NCBI RefSeq assembly: GCF_002159645.1
Contig: NZ_NFJB01000005.1
Span: 1-64,000, forward strand
Source of the DNA: Parabacteroides sp. An277
GTDB lineage: Bacteria > Bacteroidota > Bacteroidia > Bacteroidales > Tannerellaceae
Reading direction: 5' to 3'
DNA: 64,000 nucleotides
This document shows, piece after piece, positions 63,318 to 64,000 of the stretch. The notes below the pieces were generated by a model, which was not told the origin of the DNA, did not search any database, and saw only the letters and a program-made list of their open reading frames with translations. Position 1 is the stretch's first letter, and every line of letters starts with the position of its first letter. Position numbers and translations under genes: made by a program.

Positions 63318-63349
63318 CAGCCGTTTCGGTACTCTCATCGAAACGGCTG
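63318..63349 (-). terminator. Hairpin between hpf and the tRNA-tuf cluster
   Basis: Perfect 11-bp stem CAGCCGTTTCG (63318-63328) with CGAAACGGCTG (63339-63349), followed on the minus strand by TTATTTTGAAG. It probably ends the hpf transcript. It abuts the -7 box of the next promoter, so the predicted start of the tRNA transcript falls inside it. Confidence 0.65.
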
Positions 63350-63380
63350 CAAATTTAGGCATTATTTCTTACATACCAAA
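63350..63380 (-). promoter_or_regulatory. Promoter of the tRNA-tuf-secE-nusG cluster
   Basis: Minus strand TTTGG (63376-63380) and TAAATTTG (63350-63357), 18-19 bases apart. Confidence 0.7.
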
Positions 63381-63397
63381 TTTTTCTACCGTATTTT

Positions 63398-63697
63398 TTA
63401 TTTGGTTCTGCTTTTTTCTTTGAATTTAACCAATTGTTTTTCCAAAGCTTCCACACTTTCGTCGATTGCCTCTTCAAAAGTGTCTTTTGTTTTCTCTGCA
63501 AAGCAATCCCCATTTTTCACTTTCACTAAGATAGCAGCATTCTTGTTCATTGCCGTTTCCGGTTTTACAACCTTCAGAGTCACTTCAGCCAATATGATGC
63601 CATCGTAGTATTGTTCCAACTTGGATACTTTCTTTTGAATAAAAGCTTCCAACTGCTTCGTCGCATCAAAATGAATCGCCTGAATTCTAATTTCCAT
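63398..63697 (-). CDS. hpf: Ribosome hibernation promoting factor, short form
   Basis: 99 residues from ATG at 63697 (MEIRIQAIHFDATKQLEAFIQKKVSKLEQYYDGI). One S30AE/YfiA-like domain; no long C-terminal dimerisation domain. It binds the 30S subunit and preserves idle 70S ribosomes. The start is fixed by a strong Shine-Dalgarno (AAGGAGG), rare in Bacteroidetes, lying inside the 3' end of the recombinase gene with an 11-base overlap, so translation is probably coupled. Confidence 0.93.
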   Translation of the reverse strand: MEIRIQAIHFDATKQLEAFIQKKVSKLEQYYDGIILAEVTLKVVKPETAMNKNAAILVKVKNGDCFAEKTKDTFEEAIDESVEALEKQLVKFKEKSRTK

Positions 63698-64000
63698 AAT
63701 AACCTCCTTCTTTTTTCGCCCGAGGGTGGGCATGATACACTTTTTTTAATTCCTCAAAGGATGTATGCGTATATACGCTCGTAGAAGCCAAACTACTGTG
63801 TCCTAATAAATCTTTCACCGCGTTCAACTCTGCGCCGTTGTTCAGCATACTTGTCGCAAACGAATGCCGCAACACGTGCGGGCTACGCTTGGCCAATGTA
63901 GGCACTTCCGACAATCTTCCTTTTACTACTCTATAAACAATATAGGAAGAAATTTGTTCACCATTGGGGCGAATAAAAAAATATTCCGAAGCGCCTACCT
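63687..64000 (-). CDS. XerC/XerD-like tyrosine recombinase, C-terminal part (runs off the right edge)
   Basis: Open from the window edge to TAG at 63687; the ATG lies outside. Visible: EYFFIRPNGEQ, the catalytic HxxR block SPHVLRHSFATSML, LLGHSSLASTSVYTH with the nucleophile tyrosine, and a charged tail. It would resolve chromosome dimers at dif, as do other XerC/D proteins, or be a related chromosomal recombinase. The next gene is hpf, overlapping by 11 bases. Confidence 0.88.
   Translation of the reverse strand, partial: VGASEYFFIRPNGEQISSYIVYRVVKGRLSEVPTLAKRSPHVLRHSFATSMLNNGAELNAVKDLLGHSSLASTSVYTHTSFEELKKVYHAHPRAKKEGGYYGN

Overview
The window comes from a Bacteroidales chromosome, most likely Parabacteroides or a close relative; the genus is inferred, not proven. 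Support: promoters of the Bacteroidetes type (TAnnTTTG at -7, TTTG/TTGG about 19 bases upstream), a TonB-dependent receptor with a carboxypeptidase-like N-terminal domain, lipoproteins with acidic residues after the lipobox cysteine, a zinc-less sirtuin, FloA/NfeD, DUF3467 next to rpoC, and a GH29 fucosidase. There are no rRNA genes, no insertion sequences and no CRISPR. Most of the window is chromosomal core.

Layout. 0-9.3 kb: broken Abi remnant, EamA permease, TPR lipoprotein, CstA-type permease, beta-helix lipoprotein and its TonB-dependent receptor, all on the minus strand. 9.5-16.4 kb (plus, visibly richer in G+C): fused proB-proA, proC, a large repeat array, sirtuin, NhaC antiporter, dicarboxylate/amino-acid symporter; then a CAU-anticodon tRNA. 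17-19.6 kb: a beta-helix glycoside hydrolase-like protein beyond a second large repeat array. 19.7-23.5 kb: a cobalamin riboswitch leads a three-gene biotin-dependent carboxylase operon. 23.9-27.4 kb: DUF5690 permease and a zinc alcohol dehydrogenase, divergent from a putative regulator. 27.8-30.7 kb: rplM-rpsI-rpsB-tsf. 30.8-34 kb: cupin, NudC, and a winged-helix/membrane-protein pair. 34-42 kb: purL, a TPR/propeller protein, nfeD-floA and a nucleoside phosphorylase. 42-48 kb: lone tyrosine recombinase, ModF-like ABC protein, argB, tRNA-Gly, Nim-like flavoprotein, MATE pump, YgbA-like protein. 48-49.5 kb: GH29. 49.8-63.3 kb (minus): the transcription/translation super-cluster tRNA-Thr, Tyr, Gly, Thr, tuf, tRNA-Trp, secE, nusG, rplKAJL, rpoBC, DUF3467. 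63.4-64 kb: hpf and the C-terminus of a XerC/D-like recombinase running off the edge.

The most unusual signal is not a gene. At least nine intergenic gaps contain short arrays of palindromes at a strict pitch of 21-23 bp, or 41-42 bp (about twice that). Within an array the copies are nearly identical. Between arrays the palindrome is usually a different sequence, yet the spacing class is kept. Where a terminator can be recognised (purL, the carboxylase operon) the array lies beyond it, so these look like intergenic DNA elements rather than terminators. One palindrome (core ACCAGTACWGGT) occurs at two loci, on both sides of the permease/dehydrogenase/regulator block. In one gap the palindrome changes halfway while the 42-bp register continues unbroken for 14 units. 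I know of no described element with this design, but I could not search for one.
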